A stretch of DNA of 64,000 bases from Actinomycetospora endophytica. GTDB taxonomy: Bacteria; Actinomycetota; Actinomycetes; Mycobacteriales; Pseudonocardiaceae. Positions 6,962 through 15,532 of this stretch are shown piece by piece. The stretch covers positions 868,001-932,000 of the forward strand of contig NZ_JAJNDB010000001.1 of NCBI RefSeq assembly GCF_021026375.1, read 5' to 3'. A program made the position numbers and the translations under genes. The notes beneath the pieces were generated by a model that worked only from the letters and a program-made list of their open reading frames with translations, searched no databases and had not been told where the DNA came from. Positions within the stretch are counted from its first letter, which is position 1, and each line of letters opens with the position of its first letter.

Positions 6962-9133
6962 GTGAGCGACAACATGTTCCGGTGGGACGCGGACGCCGAC
7001 GGCATCGTCACGCTGACGATGGACGACCCGGACGCCTCGGCCAACACGATGAACGACCGCTTCGGGCGGGACTTCGAGACGACGCTGGACCGGCTCGAGT
7101 CCGAGAAGGACTCGATCACCGGCGTCGTGCTGACCTCGGCGAAGAAGACCTTCTTCGCGGGCGGCAACCTCGAGGACCTGCGCAACTACGGCGCCTCCGA
7201 GGCCCAGCGGGTCTACGACAACTCGCAGCAGATCAAGGCCGCGCTGCGCCGCCTCGAGACCCTCGGCAAGCCGGTGGTCGCGGCGATCAACGGTGCCGCG
7301 CTCGGCGGTGGCCTCGAGATCGCGCTGGCCACCCACCACCGCATCGCCCTCGACGCCAAGGGCTCGAAGATCGGCCTCCCGGAGGTCACCCTCGGCCTGC
7401 TGCCCGGCGGCGGCGGCGTGGTGCGCACGGTGCGCCTGCTCGGCATCGCCGACGCCCTCATGCAGGTCCTGCTCCAGGGCCAGCAGCGCAACCCGAAGGA
7501 CGCCCTCGAGGCCAGGCTCGTCGACGAGGTGGTGGACTCGCCCGAGGACCTGCTGGCGAAGGCCAAGCAGTGGGTGAAGGACAACCCCGAGGCCGCCCAG
7601 CCGTGGGACGTGAAGGGCTACAAGATCCCCGGCGGCACGCCGTCGACGCCGGCGTTCGCGGCGAACCTCCCGGCCTTCCCGGCCAACCTGCGCAAGCAGC
7701 TCAAGAACGCCCCGATGCCGGCGCCGTACAACATCATGTGCGCGGCGGTCGAGGGCTCGCAGGTCGACATCGACAACGCCGCGAAGATCGAGTCGCGCTA
7801 CTTCGCGGACCTCGTCGTCGGCCAGGTCTCGACGAACATGATCAACGCGTTCTTCTTCGACCTGCAGTCGATCAACAAGGGCGGTTCGCGACCCTCCGGC
7901 TACGACAAGCACACCGCCCGCAAGGTCGTCGTGCTCGGCGCCGGGATGATGGGCGCGGGCATCGCGTACTCCTGCGCGATGGCCGGCATCGACGTCGTCC
8001 TCAAGGACGTCGCCCTGGCCAACGCCGAGAAGGGCAAGGACTACTCGAAGAAGATCCTCGACAAGGCCGTCTCGCGCGGGAAGTCGACCCAGGAGAAGGC
8101 CGACGCGGTCCTCGCCCGGATCACCCCGACCGAGAAGCCCGAGGACGCCTCCGGCGCCGACCTCGTCATCGAGGCCGTCTTCGAGAGCCCCGACCTCAAG
8201 AAGAAGGTCTTCGCCGAGATCATGCCGCACCTGGCGCCCGACGCGGTGCTGGGCTCGAACACCTCGACGCTGCCGATCACCGACCTCGCGACCGGCGTCG
8301 ACCGGCCCGAGGACTTCGTCGGCCTGCACTTCTTCTCACCGGTCGACAAGATGCCGCTGCTGGAGATCATCCGCGGCGAGAAGACGTCCGACGCCACGCT
8401 GGCCAAGGCCGTCGACATCGCGCTGCAGATCAAGAAGACCCCGATCGTCGTCTCCGACTCCCGCGGGTTCTTCACCAGCCGCGTGATCGGCACGTTCGTC
8501 AACGAGGCCGTGGCGATGCTGGCCGAGGGCGCGGCGCCGTCGTCGATCGAGCAGGCCGGCTCGCAGGCGGGCTACCCCGCCCCGCCGCTGCAGCTGATGG
8601 ACGAGCTGACCCTGACGCTCCCGCAGCACATCCGCGAGGAGACCAGGAAGGGCGTGGAGGCCGCCGGCGGCACCTGGGTCGCGCACCCGGCCGACGCGAT
8701 CATCGACCGCATGGTCGAGCTCGGCCGCAAGGGCCGCTCCTCCGGTTCCGGGTTCTACTCCTACGACGCCGAGGGCAAGCGGACCGCGCTCTGGTCGGGT
8801 CTCTCGTCCGAGTTCGGCGCCGCGACCGGCGACCTGCCGTTCGAGGACATGCGTGAGCGCATGCTCTTCGCCGAGGCGCTCGAGACCGTGAAGTGCTTCG
8901 ACGAGGGCGTGCTGCACACCATCGCCGACGCCAACATCGGCTCGATCATGGGCATCGGCTTCCCGGCGTGGACCGGTGGCGTGGCGCAGTACATCGACGG
9001 CTACCCGGGCGGCCTGCCCGGCTTCGTCGAGCGCTCGCGCATCCTCGCCAAGGCCTACGGGGACCGGTTCAACCCGCCCGCCTCGCTGGTCGCCAAGGCC
9101 GAGAAGGGGCAGAACCTGCGCGACTCGGCCTGA
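6962..9133 (+). CDS. fadB: Fatty-acid oxidation complex alpha subunit: enoyl-CoA hydratase/3-hydroxyacyl-CoA dehydrogenase
   Basis: 723-residue bifunctional enzyme hydrating 2-enoyl-CoA and oxidising 3-hydroxyacyl-CoA with NAD. The N-terminal crotonase domain has GAALGGGLEIAL and both hydratase glutamates (Glu119 and Glu141 in GLPEVTLGLLPG). The Rossmann motif VVVLGAGMMGAG starts near residue 322, followed by the dehydrogenase segment GLHFFSPVDKMPLLEI and a C-terminal helical domain with GRKGRSSGSGFY. The GTG start has AGAAGGAG upstream. It pairs with FadA just upstream, and a perfect hairpin follows. The length matches mycobacterial and streptomycete FadB. Confidence 0.95.
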   Translation: MSDNMFRWDADADGIVTLTMDDPDASANTMNDRFGRDFETTLDRLESEKDSITGVVLTSAKKTFFAGGNLEDLRNYGASEAQRVYDNSQQIKAALRRLETLGKPVVAAINGAALGGGLEIALATHHRIALDAKGSKIGLPEVTLGLLPGGGGVVRTVRLLGIADALMQVLLQGQQRNPKDALEARLVDEVVDSPEDLLAKAKQWVKDNPEAAQPWDVKGYKIPGGTPSTPAFAANLPAFPANLRKQLKNAPMPAPYNIMCAAVEGSQVDIDNAAKIESRYFADLVVGQVSTNMINAFFFDLQSINKGGSRPSGYDKHTARKVVVLGAGMMGAGIAYSCAMAGIDVVLKDVALANAEKGKDYSKKILDKAVSRGKSTQEKADAVLARITPTEKPEDASGADLVIEAVFESPDLKKKVFAEIMPHLAPDAVLGSNTSTLPITDLATGVDRPEDFVGLHFFSPVDKMPLLEIIRGEKTSDATLAKAVDIALQIKKTPIVVSDSRGFFTSRVIGTFVNEAVAMLAEGAAPSSIEQAGSQAGYPAPPLQLMDELTLTLPQHIREETRKGVEAAGGTWVAHPADAIIDRMVELGRKGRSSGSGFYSYDAEGKRTALWSGLSSEFGAATGDLPFEDMRERMLFAEALETVKCFDEGVLHTIADANIGSIMGIGFPAWTGGVAQYIDGYPGGLPGFVERSRILAKAYGDRFNPPASLVAKAEKGQNLRDSA

Positions 9134-9154
9134 GTCGCGCTCGACGCTCCGGGA

Positions 9155-9200
9155 CGAACGGCTCGTTCGTCACCCTCGATGGTGACGAACGAGCCGTTCG
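9155..9200 (+). terminator. Perfect 20-base-pair hairpin terminator after fadB
   Basis: Arms 9155-9174 and 9181-9200 are perfectly complementary around the 6-base loop CTCGAT. The stem carries the nested palindrome-like motif ACGAACGGCTCGTTCGT. It lies 21 bp after the fadB stop. There is no T-run, but the stem is very stable. Confidence 0.8.
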
Positions 9201-9284
9201 TTCGTTCCGGGGATCACTACCGGTCAGGGCTGACTGCCTCGTAGGGTTCCCGACGACGGGTCGCGAGAGACGGGAGACGAACGC

Positions 9285-10433
9285 ATGGGTGTGCTCGACG
9301 GCGTCAAGGTGATCGAGGTGGCCGGGATCGGTCCCGGCCCGTTCGCCGGGATGGTGCTCGCCGACATGGGCGCCGACGTCCTGCGGATCGACCGCACCTC
9401 CGGCGGCGGCCTGCAGCTCGGCGACCCGTCCAAGGACGTCCTCGCGCGCGGCCGTCGCTCCGCGGCTCTCGACCTCAAGTCCGCCGAGGGCGTCGAGGTC
9501 CTGCTCGACCTCGTCGCCGAGGCGGACGTGCTCATCGAGGGCTTCCGGCCCGGCGTCGCGGAACGGCTGGGCTTCGGCCCGGAGGTCTGCCACGAGCGCA
9601 ACCCCGGCCTCGTCTTCGGCCGCATGACCGGCTGGGGCCAGGACGGTCCGCAGGCCCAGCGGGCCGGCCACGACCTCACCTACCTGGCCACGGCGGGCGT
9701 CGTCGGGCACGTGGAGGGCCCCGAGGGTGCCCCCGGCATCCCGATGAACCTCGTCGGCGACTTCGGCGGCGGCGGCATGCTCCTGGTCGTCGGCGTCCTC
9801 GGGGCGCTCGTCGAGCGGTCCACCTCGGGCCGCGGGCAGACCGTCGACGCCGCGATCGTCGACGGCGGCGCGCTGCAGATGGCGATGATCTACGCGCTGC
9901 GGGGACAGGGACTGTGGCCGGGCGGCCGCGGGCGCAACCTGCTCGACGGCGGCGCACCGTTCTACGAGAACTACCGCTGCTCCGACGGCAGGTACGTGGC
10001 CGTCGGCGCCATCGAGCCGCAGTTCTACGCCGCGCTGATGTCCGGGCTCGGACTCGAGGGCGAGGACATCGCCACCGGCCAGTGGGACCTGAAGCGCTGG
10101 CCGGAGTTCACCGCCCGGCTCGCGGAGGTCTTCGCGACCCGCACCCGCGACGAGTGGGCCGCCGACCTCGAGCCGACCGAGGCCTGCGTCGCCGCGGTGC
10201 TCGAGATGGAGGAGGCCGCCGAGCACCCCCACATCACCGCGCGCGGCACGATCACCGAGGCCTTCGGGGTGCGCCAGCCCGCTCCCGCCCCCCGCTTCGA
10301 CCGCACCCCGAGCGCCGCCCCGACACCGCCCGCGTCGCCCGGACAGCACACCGTCGAGGCGCTCACCGGGTGGGGTCTGGACGCTGACCGCGTCGAGAAG
10401 CTGCGCGCCGCAGGAGTCGTGCACCAGGCCTGA
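9285..10433 (+). CDS. CaiB/BaiF CoA transferase-family protein, alpha-methylacyl-CoA racemase type
   Basis: 382-residue family III CoA-transferase fold protein, probably an alpha-methylacyl-CoA racemase, which converts (2R)- to (2S)-methylacyl-CoA so branched chains can enter beta-oxidation. The catalytic residues known from the mycobacterial enzyme have counterparts here: His129 in RAGHDLTYLA, Asp159 in NLVGDFGGGG and Glu244 in GAIEPQFYAAL. The N-terminal ADMGADVLRIDR is also typical. The ATG start follows the fadB terminator. The fad neighbourhood supports lipid or sterol side-chain degradation; a CoA-transferase role is the alternative. Confidence 0.87.
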   Translation: MGVLDGVKVIEVAGIGPGPFAGMVLADMGADVLRIDRTSGGGLQLGDPSKDVLARGRRSAALDLKSAEGVEVLLDLVAEADVLIEGFRPGVAERLGFGPEVCHERNPGLVFGRMTGWGQDGPQAQRAGHDLTYLATAGVVGHVEGPEGAPGIPMNLVGDFGGGGMLLVVGVLGALVERSTSGRGQTVDAAIVDGGALQMAMIYALRGQGLWPGGRGRNLLDGGAPFYENYRCSDGRYVAVGAIEPQFYAALMSGLGLEGEDIATGQWDLKRWPEFTARLAEVFATRTRDEWAADLEPTEACVAAVLEMEEAAEHPHITARGTITEAFGVRQPAPAPRFDRTPSAAPTPPASPGQHTVEALTGWGLDADRVEKLRAAGVVHQA

Positions 10434-10517
10434 GCTCCGGCGGCCCGGCGCGGAGCACGATCGGATGGCACGATCACGCGCGTCCGGGACGGGCGGCGCC
10501 GGTGAGGGGGTTCCTGC

Positions 10518-11843
10518 GTGATCACTCCGGGGACGCTGGCGCGTGCGCTGACCAACGTCCGGGACCGCGTGCTCGAGGGGCCGATCGCGGACCTGCGGCG
10601 GATGCCGCGCGTCGCGATCGACACCGGCCCCACGGACCCGGACGCCTGGGCCGTCGGCCGGGCGCACGGCCTGGCCCGCGCCGGGCAGGTGAGCACGTAC
10701 CGGTACGCGGTCCACCCGACCGCCCGGCTCCGCGGTGCGCCCGTGCTGCTCGTCTCCCCGCTGGGCGCCTGCGGGGTGGCCTTCGACCTGCGCCGCGGGT
10801 GCAGCCTCGTCGAGCACCTCGTCGGCGAGGGCAGGCACGTGCACCAGGTCGACGACGAGGACCTCGTCGGGCACGGCGCCCCGTCCCCGGGCTCGCCGTC
10901 GGACCTCACGCGCTGGGTGGACGACATCCTCCCGCACGTCGTGCGGCTGGTGTCCGCCCATCACGACGGCGCCCCGGTGCACGTCATCGGCTGGTCGGTG
11001 GGCGCGCTGACCTCGCTGCTCGCCGCGGCCGACGACCCCACGCTCCCGATCGCCTCGCTCACCGCGATCGCGACGCCGTTCGCGCTCGACCACGTCCCGG
11101 AGAGCATCCCGCCACGGCCGCTCGCGGTCGCGGCGGGCGGCCCGGTGCTCGCGACCCTGCAGACGCTGCTCGGCCTGGTGCCGACCGTGCCGCCGGTGCC
11201 CGAGTTCCTCTCCGCCGGGGCGGTCGGGGCCTTCGTGACCACCCCACTGACGGTCCTGTCCCACCTGGCCGACCGGGACTTCCTCGCCCAGCTCGAGGCG
11301 GTCGACGACCTGCGCGCGCTGGTCGGGGCACAGGCCCAGCTGGTCGGGGCGACCTATCACGCGATGGTCGGGCCGGGGGAGCTGGAGCGGGGGCTGGTGT
11401 CGGTCGGCGGCCGCCAGATCGACCTCGGGGCCCTGCGCCGCCCGGTGCTGCTGGTCTCGGGCGAGGACGACGTCGTCGTGCCTCCGCGTGCGGTGCGGTT
11501 CGGCTCGACGGTGCTCTCCGGAGCGGACACCTCGCTGATGACCGCGCCCGGCGGGCACCTCGGGGTGGTCTGCGGCCGGGCGTCCCGCGACCGCCTGTGG
11601 CCCGCGCTGTGCGCGTTCCTGGACCGGCACGACCCGGTCGTCGGGATCGAGGGGGACCGGCGCCCGTCGCGCCGTCCCCGGCGGGCGGTCCGTCGTCCGC
11701 TCCCCCCGGCGACGACGGCGCCCGAGGCGGCGGCCGACGCCGTCGACGAGGCACCCGACGTCCCGGCCGCCCCGGCCCGCCGCGCCGGGCGACGTCCCCG
11801 TCCGGCGCCCAAACCGGCCACCCGCACCCGGGGCCGGGACTAG
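10518..11843 (+). CDS. PhaC-like alpha/beta hydrolase with basic Arg/Pro/Ala tail
   Basis: 441 residues. The core (about 1-375) is an alpha/beta hydrolase resembling class III poly(3-hydroxyalkanoate) synthases: GAPVLLVSPLGACGVAFDL near the N-terminus and the nucleophile elbow GWSVG with Ser160. Asp in VSGEDDVVVPP and His in APGGHLGVV complete a triad. True PHA synthases use Cys in the elbow, so this is more likely a serine thioesterase or esterase acting on acyl-CoA-type substrates. The last about 65 residues are rich in Arg, Pro and Ala, predicted disordered and strongly basic. The start is GTG. It follows the racemase-type gene by 84 bp and may share its transcript. Confidence 0.75.
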   Translation: MITPGTLARALTNVRDRVLEGPIADLRRMPRVAIDTGPTDPDAWAVGRAHGLARAGQVSTYRYAVHPTARLRGAPVLLVSPLGACGVAFDLRRGCSLVEHLVGEGRHVHQVDDEDLVGHGAPSPGSPSDLTRWVDDILPHVVRLVSAHHDGAPVHVIGWSVGALTSLLAAADDPTLPIASLTAIATPFALDHVPESIPPRPLAVAAGGPVLATLQTLLGLVPTVPPVPEFLSAGAVGAFVTTPLTVLSHLADRDFLAQLEAVDDLRALVGAQAQLVGATYHAMVGPGELERGLVSVGGRQIDLGALRRPVLLVSGEDDVVVPPRAVRFGSTVLSGADTSLMTAPGGHLGVVCGRASRDRLWPALCAFLDRHDPVVGIEGDRRPSRRPRRAVRRPLPPATTAPEAAADAVDEAPDVPAAPARRAGRRPRPAPKPATRTRGRD

Positions 11844-11880
11844 GCCCGTCGTCGTATCCGACGTCGTCTAGGGTCGTCCC

Positions 11881-12210
11881 GTGGTTTCCCTGCGCGAGGC
11901 GCGACGTGACAAGGGATGGTCACAGACGGCCGCGGTGGCGCGGCTGCGGGACCTCGCCGACGTCGGCCGTGTCGAGGTGGCGTCCGCGGCCAGCCTGAAG
12001 ACCCAGCTCTCGCGCTGGGAGAACGGCACCGTCCCGGAGGAGCCGTACCGGACGCTGCTCGCACAGCTCTACGAACGGGACCTCGGCGAGCTCGGCATCG
12101 ACGTGACGCCCCACTGGGAGCGCAGTCACGAGATCCCCGACCTGCTCGCGGAGATCCGCGACGAGCTGCGGACGATCAGCGGGCTGCTGCGCGAGCAGCG
12201 CCGCGACTGA
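11881..12210 (+). CDS. Small XRE-type helix-turn-helix regulator
   Basis: 109-residue DNA-binding protein. The N-terminal HTH reads LREARRDKGWSQTAAVARLR, with the recognition region followed by LKTQLSRWENG, as in XRE-family repressors, and a long insert between helices. The C-terminus is a charged helix (LLAEIRDELRTISGLLREQ) that may dimerise. The start is GTG. It lies 37 bp after the PhaC-like hydrolase gene and ends just before a clear hairpin terminator, so it is probably the last gene of that unit. Targets are unknown. Confidence 0.75.
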   Translation: MVSLREARRDKGWSQTAAVARLRDLADVGRVEVASAASLKTQLSRWENGTVPEEPYRTLLAQLYERDLGELGIDVTPHWERSHEIPDLLAEIRDELRTISGLLREQRRD

Positions 12211-12237
12211 CGTCGCCGACCGACCCCCGGAACGACG

Positions 12238-12270
12238 AAGGCCCGCCCGGACCGGGTCCGGGCGGGCCTT
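12238..12270. terminator. Hairpin terminator
   Basis: Arms 12238-12252 and 12256-12270 are perfectly complementary over 15 bases with a 3-base loop. The left side begins AAGGCCCG and the right ends GGGCCTT, a classic high-GC actinobacterial terminator. It lies between the XRE gene and a converging small gene. Confidence 0.85.
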
Positions 12271-12285
12271 GGTGCCCAGCGGTGC

Positions 12286-12462
12286 TCAGCTCACGGAGCG
12301 GTGACGCTCGACGGAGTGGAGCGGGGGGTAGTCGGCGTGGTCCTCGGACGCGAGCATCAAGCTCAGCGCTCCGATGGAGACGGTGCCGAGGGCGACGACG
12401 GCCTCGGCCGTCAGATCGAGAACATCAGCGAGCGGGCGCAGCGGCGCGGTGAGCAAGGTCAC
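12286..12462 (-). CDS. Small hydrophobic hypothetical protein
   Basis: 58-residue open frame starting at a GTG with ACGGAGG about 10 bases upstream. The central segment (DLTAEAVVALGTVSIGALSLML) is hydrophobic enough for one membrane helix, followed by an acidic then basic tail (ASEDHADYPPLHSVERHRS). I do not recognise the family. The good ribosome binding site, isolated position after the terminator and codon pattern favour a real small gene. Confidence 0.5.
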   Translation of the reverse strand: MTLLTAPLRPLADVLDLTAEAVVALGTVSIGALSLMLASEDHADYPPLHSVERHRSVS

Positions 12463-12531
12463 GACCTGAGTGCCTCCGTACGAGTGACGAGTGAACCGGC
12501 GGACCGACGCTGTCCGCCGCGGTTCCCCCAT

Positions 12532-12544
12532 CCTGTCGGACAGG
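12532..12544. promoter_or_regulatory. Perfect 13-base palindrome CCTGTC-G-GACAGG
   Basis: It lies in the 243-bp gap between the small minus-strand gene and the aldo/keto reductase. The spacing suits an operator, but no regulator can be named. The rest of that gap shows no gene. Confidence 0.3.
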
Positions 12545-12705
12545 TGGGTGGCTACCCAACCCGATCAGGCTGAGTTCACACCCATGTTTCATCACACTGC
12601 GACAAAGGGTCGTTCTCCTGGGACAGACGGTCGAGAATGTCCGACGGGAGGCGATCCCGTGGCGCCACACAGCGCGGCGACCACCGGACTTCGTACGCTC
12701 GGGGA

Positions 12706-13704
12706 GTGCGCTTCCGCCAGCTCGGTTCCAGTGACCTCCAGGTGTCCGAAATCTCCCTCGGATCCTGGCTGACCTACGCCGGAGGGGTGGAGGCCGACGC
12801 GACCGCCGCCTGCACCCGGGCGGCGTTCGACGCCGGGATCACGTTCTTCGACACCGCCAACGCCTACGGGCGCGGCGCCGCCGAGACCGCCTGGGGCGAG
12901 ATCCTCGCCGACTACCGCCGCGAGGACTACGTGCTCGCGACGAAGGTGTTCTTCCCGATGTCGGACACCGACCGCGGGCTCTCCCCGGAGCAGATCGCGA
13001 AGCAGATCGACGCGTCGCTGCAGCGCCTGCGGACCGACCACGTCGACCTCTACCAGTGCCACCGCTTCGACGCCCGGACGCCGATCGAGGACACCATGGA
13101 GGCCCTCGCCGAGGTCGTGCGCTCCGGGAAGGCCCGGTACCTCGGATTCAGCGAGTGGACCCCGGACCAGACCCGGGCCGGCCTCGCCGCCGCACCGTCG
13201 GACGTCACGTTCGTCTCCTCGCAGCCCCAGTACTCGATGCTGTGGCGCGCCCCCGAGGGCGAGGTGTTCGACGTGTGCCGCGAGCACGACATCTCCCACG
13301 TGGTCTGGTCGCCGCTCGCCGAGGGCGTGCTCACCGGCAAGTACCTCCCGGGGGAGGCGGTCCCCGTCGACTCGCGCGCCGCGAGCGACGAGATGAACGG
13401 CTTCATCAAGCAGAAGCTCACCGACGCCACGCTCGAGGCGGTGCAGCGGCTGCGCCCGGTCGCGGAGGGCGCCGGGCTGACGATGGCGGAGCTGGCCCTG
13501 GCGTGGGTGCTGCGGCGCCCCGAGCTGGCGTCGGCGATCATCGGGGCGTCCCGGCCGGAGCAGGTGCACGCGAACGCCGCGGCGGCGGGGATCGAGCTGA
13601 CGCCGGACACGCTGCGGGCGATCGACGAGGCGCTCGGCGACGTCCCGGTGGCCGGGTACCGACTCGCGCCCGGTGCGTCGGATCAGATCACGCACCGGTC
13701 GTAG
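12706..13704 (+). CDS. Aldo/keto reductase
   Basis: 332-residue NADPH-dependent oxidoreductase of the AKR superfamily, close in pattern to the Kv-beta/YghZ group. The catalytic tetrad is visible: Asp and Tyr in FFDTANAYGRG, Lys in VLATKVFF and His in LYQCHRFD. The C-terminal cofactor segment reads IIGASRPEQV. The frame is open 23 codons upstream, but the GTG at 12706 is chosen because the family N-terminus VRFRQLGSSDLQVS begins there. The substrate is unknown. It converges on the DprE2-like gene, with a hairpin between. Confidence 0.9.
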   Translation: MRFRQLGSSDLQVSEISLGSWLTYAGGVEADATAACTRAAFDAGITFFDTANAYGRGAAETAWGEILADYRREDYVLATKVFFPMSDTDRGLSPEQIAKQIDASLQRLRTDHVDLYQCHRFDARTPIEDTMEALAEVVRSGKARYLGFSEWTPDQTRAGLAAAPSDVTFVSSQPQYSMLWRAPEGEVFDVCREHDISHVVWSPLAEGVLTGKYLPGEAVPVDSRAASDEMNGFIKQKLTDATLEAVQRLRPVAEGAGLTMAELALAWVLRRPELASAIIGASRPEQVHANAAAAGIELTPDTLRAIDEALGDVPVAGYRLAPGASDQITHRS

Positions 13705-13713
13705 GGCTGTTGT

Positions 13714-13762
13714 CAGCGATGCGGCATTGCTGACGTTGAGCGTCAGCGGTGCCGCATCGCTG
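13714..13762. terminator. Bidirectional hairpin terminator
   Basis: Arms 13714-13735 and 13741-13762 pair over 22 positions (two G-T wobbles) around a 5-base loop. It lies between the convergent aldo/keto reductase and DprE2-like genes. Confidence 0.75.
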
Positions 13763-13770
13763 GCGACGAC

Positions 13771-14544
13771 CTACCGCGGCATCCGGCGCCACACCGCCGC
13801 CGGGAGCACCCGCATGACGACGGCCAGCGCCCGCAGGCTCGCCGGCACCCAGATGACGTCCCGACGACGGGCCGTCCCGGCCGCCACCGCGTCGGCCACC
13901 TGCTCCGGCGTGGACGACAACGGCGCGGGCGAGAGTCCGCTGTCGGCGGTCATCCGCCCGACCACGAATCCCGGCCGCACCAGCGTCAGGTGCACCCCGG
14001 TGCCGCGCAGGGCGTCGGCGAGACCGGTCGAGAACCCGTCGAGGCCGGCCTTCGCGCTGCCGTAGACGTAGTTCGCGCGTCGGACCCGCCAGCCGGCGAC
14101 GGAGGAGAACACCACGATCTCCCCGTGCCCCCGCTGCCGCATCCGCGCGGCGACCCGGGTGAGCACCCCGACCTGGGCGGCGTAGTCGGTGTGCACGACG
14201 GCGAGGGCGTGCTCGGCGTCGTTCTCGGCCCGCTGCTGGTCGCCCAGGATCCCGAAGGCGACGACGACGGTGTCCGGCACGCCGTGGTCGCGCTCGACGG
14301 CGTCGAGGAACGACGCGTGGGCCGCGACGTCGTCGGCGTCGAACTCCACCGTCGCGACCGCCGCCGGCCCGGCCGCGGTGATGCTCCGGGACTCCGCGGC
14401 GAGGTCGTCGGCGCGTCGGGCCGCGAGGACGACGGTCGAGGCCCGGCCGTCGGCCACGAGACGCCGCGCGAGGGCGACGCCGATCTCGCTGCGGCCGCCG
14501 AGGACGAGGACGGTTCCGGGCATGTCGGGCAGCCTCGCAGTCAC
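13771..14544 (-). CDS. dprE2: Short-chain reductase resembling decaprenylphospho-2-keto-ribose reductase (DprE2)
   Basis: 257-residue SDR enzyme. Strong resemblance to mycobacterial DprE2, which reduces the 2-keto intermediate to decaprenylphospho-arabinose for arabinan of the cell wall. Shared features are VLVLGGRSEIG at the cofactor loop, VVAFGILGD, the unusual active-site stretch VRRANYVYGSAKAGLDGF with Tyr161 and Lys165, and a C-terminus with VIWVPASLR and VWRRMPR. Similarity was judged from memory of the family. The usual partner dprE1 is not adjacent, so it may instead be a paralogue with another sugar-lipid substrate. It diverges from the PII-like gene. Confidence 0.72.
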   Translation of the reverse strand: MTARLPDMPGTVLVLGGRSEIGVALARRLVADGRASTVVLAARRADDLAAESRSITAAGPAAVATVEFDADDVAAHASFLDAVERDHGVPDTVVVAFGILGDQQRAENDAEHALAVVHTDYAAQVGVLTRVAARMRQRGHGEIVVFSSVAGWRVRRANYVYGSAKAGLDGFSTGLADALRGTGVHLTLVRPGFVVGRMTADSGLSPAPLSSTPEQVADAVAAGTARRRDVIWVPASLRALAVVMRVLPAAVWRRMPR

Positions 14545-14628
14545 GGTGTCGGCGGCGGCCGTCAGGGCCTAGCGTGATGATCCTCGCGGGCGGTTCCGCC
14601 GCCGCCCGGCGTCACCGAGGGGGTCGAG

Positions 14629-14952
14629 GTGAAGATCGTGACGGCGCTCGTGCGGCCGCACGGGCTCGACGCGGTGCGCAGGGCGCTCGAGCGGCACGCC
14701 GTGCTCGGGATGACGATCACCGAGGTCGGAGCCCACGAGCCCGGTCACGTCGAGGTCCACAAGGGCGCGCGGATCGAGGTCGACCTCGTGCCGCGCCTGC
14801 GGGTCGAGACCGTGGTGGACGACGACATCGTCGAGCGGCTGCTCGATCAGCTGGTCACGAACCTGGACGGTGGGGACGGCCAGATCTGGGTCCGCCAGGT
14901 CGACCTGGTGCTACGGGTGCGCACCGGGGAGATGGGGCAGGACGCCGTCTGA
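14629..14952 (+). CDS. PII-like signal protein lacking the T-loop tyrosine
   Basis: 107-residue GlnB/GlnK-family protein. Family features are the N-terminal KIVTALVRPHGLDAVRRAL, the B-loop GGDGQIWV and the C-terminal VRTGEMGQDAV, which contact ATP/ADP in PII trimers. The T-loop (about residues 33-55) is about two residues shorter than usual. The position of Tyr51, modified by uridylylation or adenylylation, is Ile49 in HKGARIEVDL. No amtB or glnD is adjacent. The start is GTG. The partner is unknown; the fold assignment is firm, the nitrogen role is not. Confidence 0.8.
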   Translation: MKIVTALVRPHGLDAVRRALERHAVLGMTITEVGAHEPGHVEVHKGARIEVDLVPRLRVETVVDDDIVERLLDQLVTNLDGGDGQIWVRQVDLVLRVRTGEMGQDAV

Positions 14953-14961
14953 AGACCGGCA

Positions 14962-14995
14962 GCCCCGGGGACGCTGGGGGGAGCATCCCCGGGGC
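14962..14995 (+). terminator. Hairpin after the PII-like gene
   Basis: Arms GCCCCGGGGA (14962-14971) and TCCCCGGGGC (14986-14995) flank a 14-base loop, just 10 bp after the stop codon. A terminator is likely. Confidence 0.55.
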
Positions 14996-15532
14996 CGGGG
15001 GTCCGATCGCGGGGGGCGCGACCGACCATGACCCAGGTTACGCCTCGTTCACTCTTCTCCGGGCCCGATTCCACCCGAACCAACACGTTTTCCGGCTGCT
15101 CCTTGCGCCCGACGGTCGGTCTCAGGGCCCCGGCGAGCGCGCGGCGACGCCGGCCCGTGCCCGCGTCGGGCTGCGAATGAAGACGTGGCGACGGATTCAC
15201 GGGCCCGTCGTCGCCGGATCTCGTGATGTTTCGGGAACTCCCGGCCGGAGCCGTCCCGATGCGTCCGTCGTCACTGGTCAGGCCGTCGGTGACGACGGAG
15301 CGCCGTGACGCCGGCCGACCACCGTGAGGGACGCCCGGAAGGTCGGCGGACGAGGACGGAATCACGCCTCGGACGAGCTCAGGCGCGCGGCGTGAACCGG
15401 GCTCGGGCTCACCCTCCGGCCACCGTCCGCCGCCGGGAAGTGATCGACACCGTTCGGCGATTGGTGACCGCCCGTTCCGTCGTCGCGAACGTCCGGGATG
15501 CCATCGCCGGGGCCGAGGACCGGGCACGACAA
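14996..15532. other. Long intergenic region without a supported gene
   Basis: More than 500 bp between the PII-like gene's terminator and the tRNA-Tyr terminator. Open frames here have low-complexity, Arg/Pro/Ser-rich translations with no family motif on either strand. Local composition is somewhat less GC-rich around 15040-15110. No RNA gene or regulatory element is recognised; an unannotated small RNA cannot be excluded. Confidence 0.5.

Noticed and set aside
9069-11630. Open frame of 853 codons on the minus strand opposite the CoA transferase-type and PhaC-like genes
   Set aside because: Shadow frame; both sense genes have catalytic residues and good starts.
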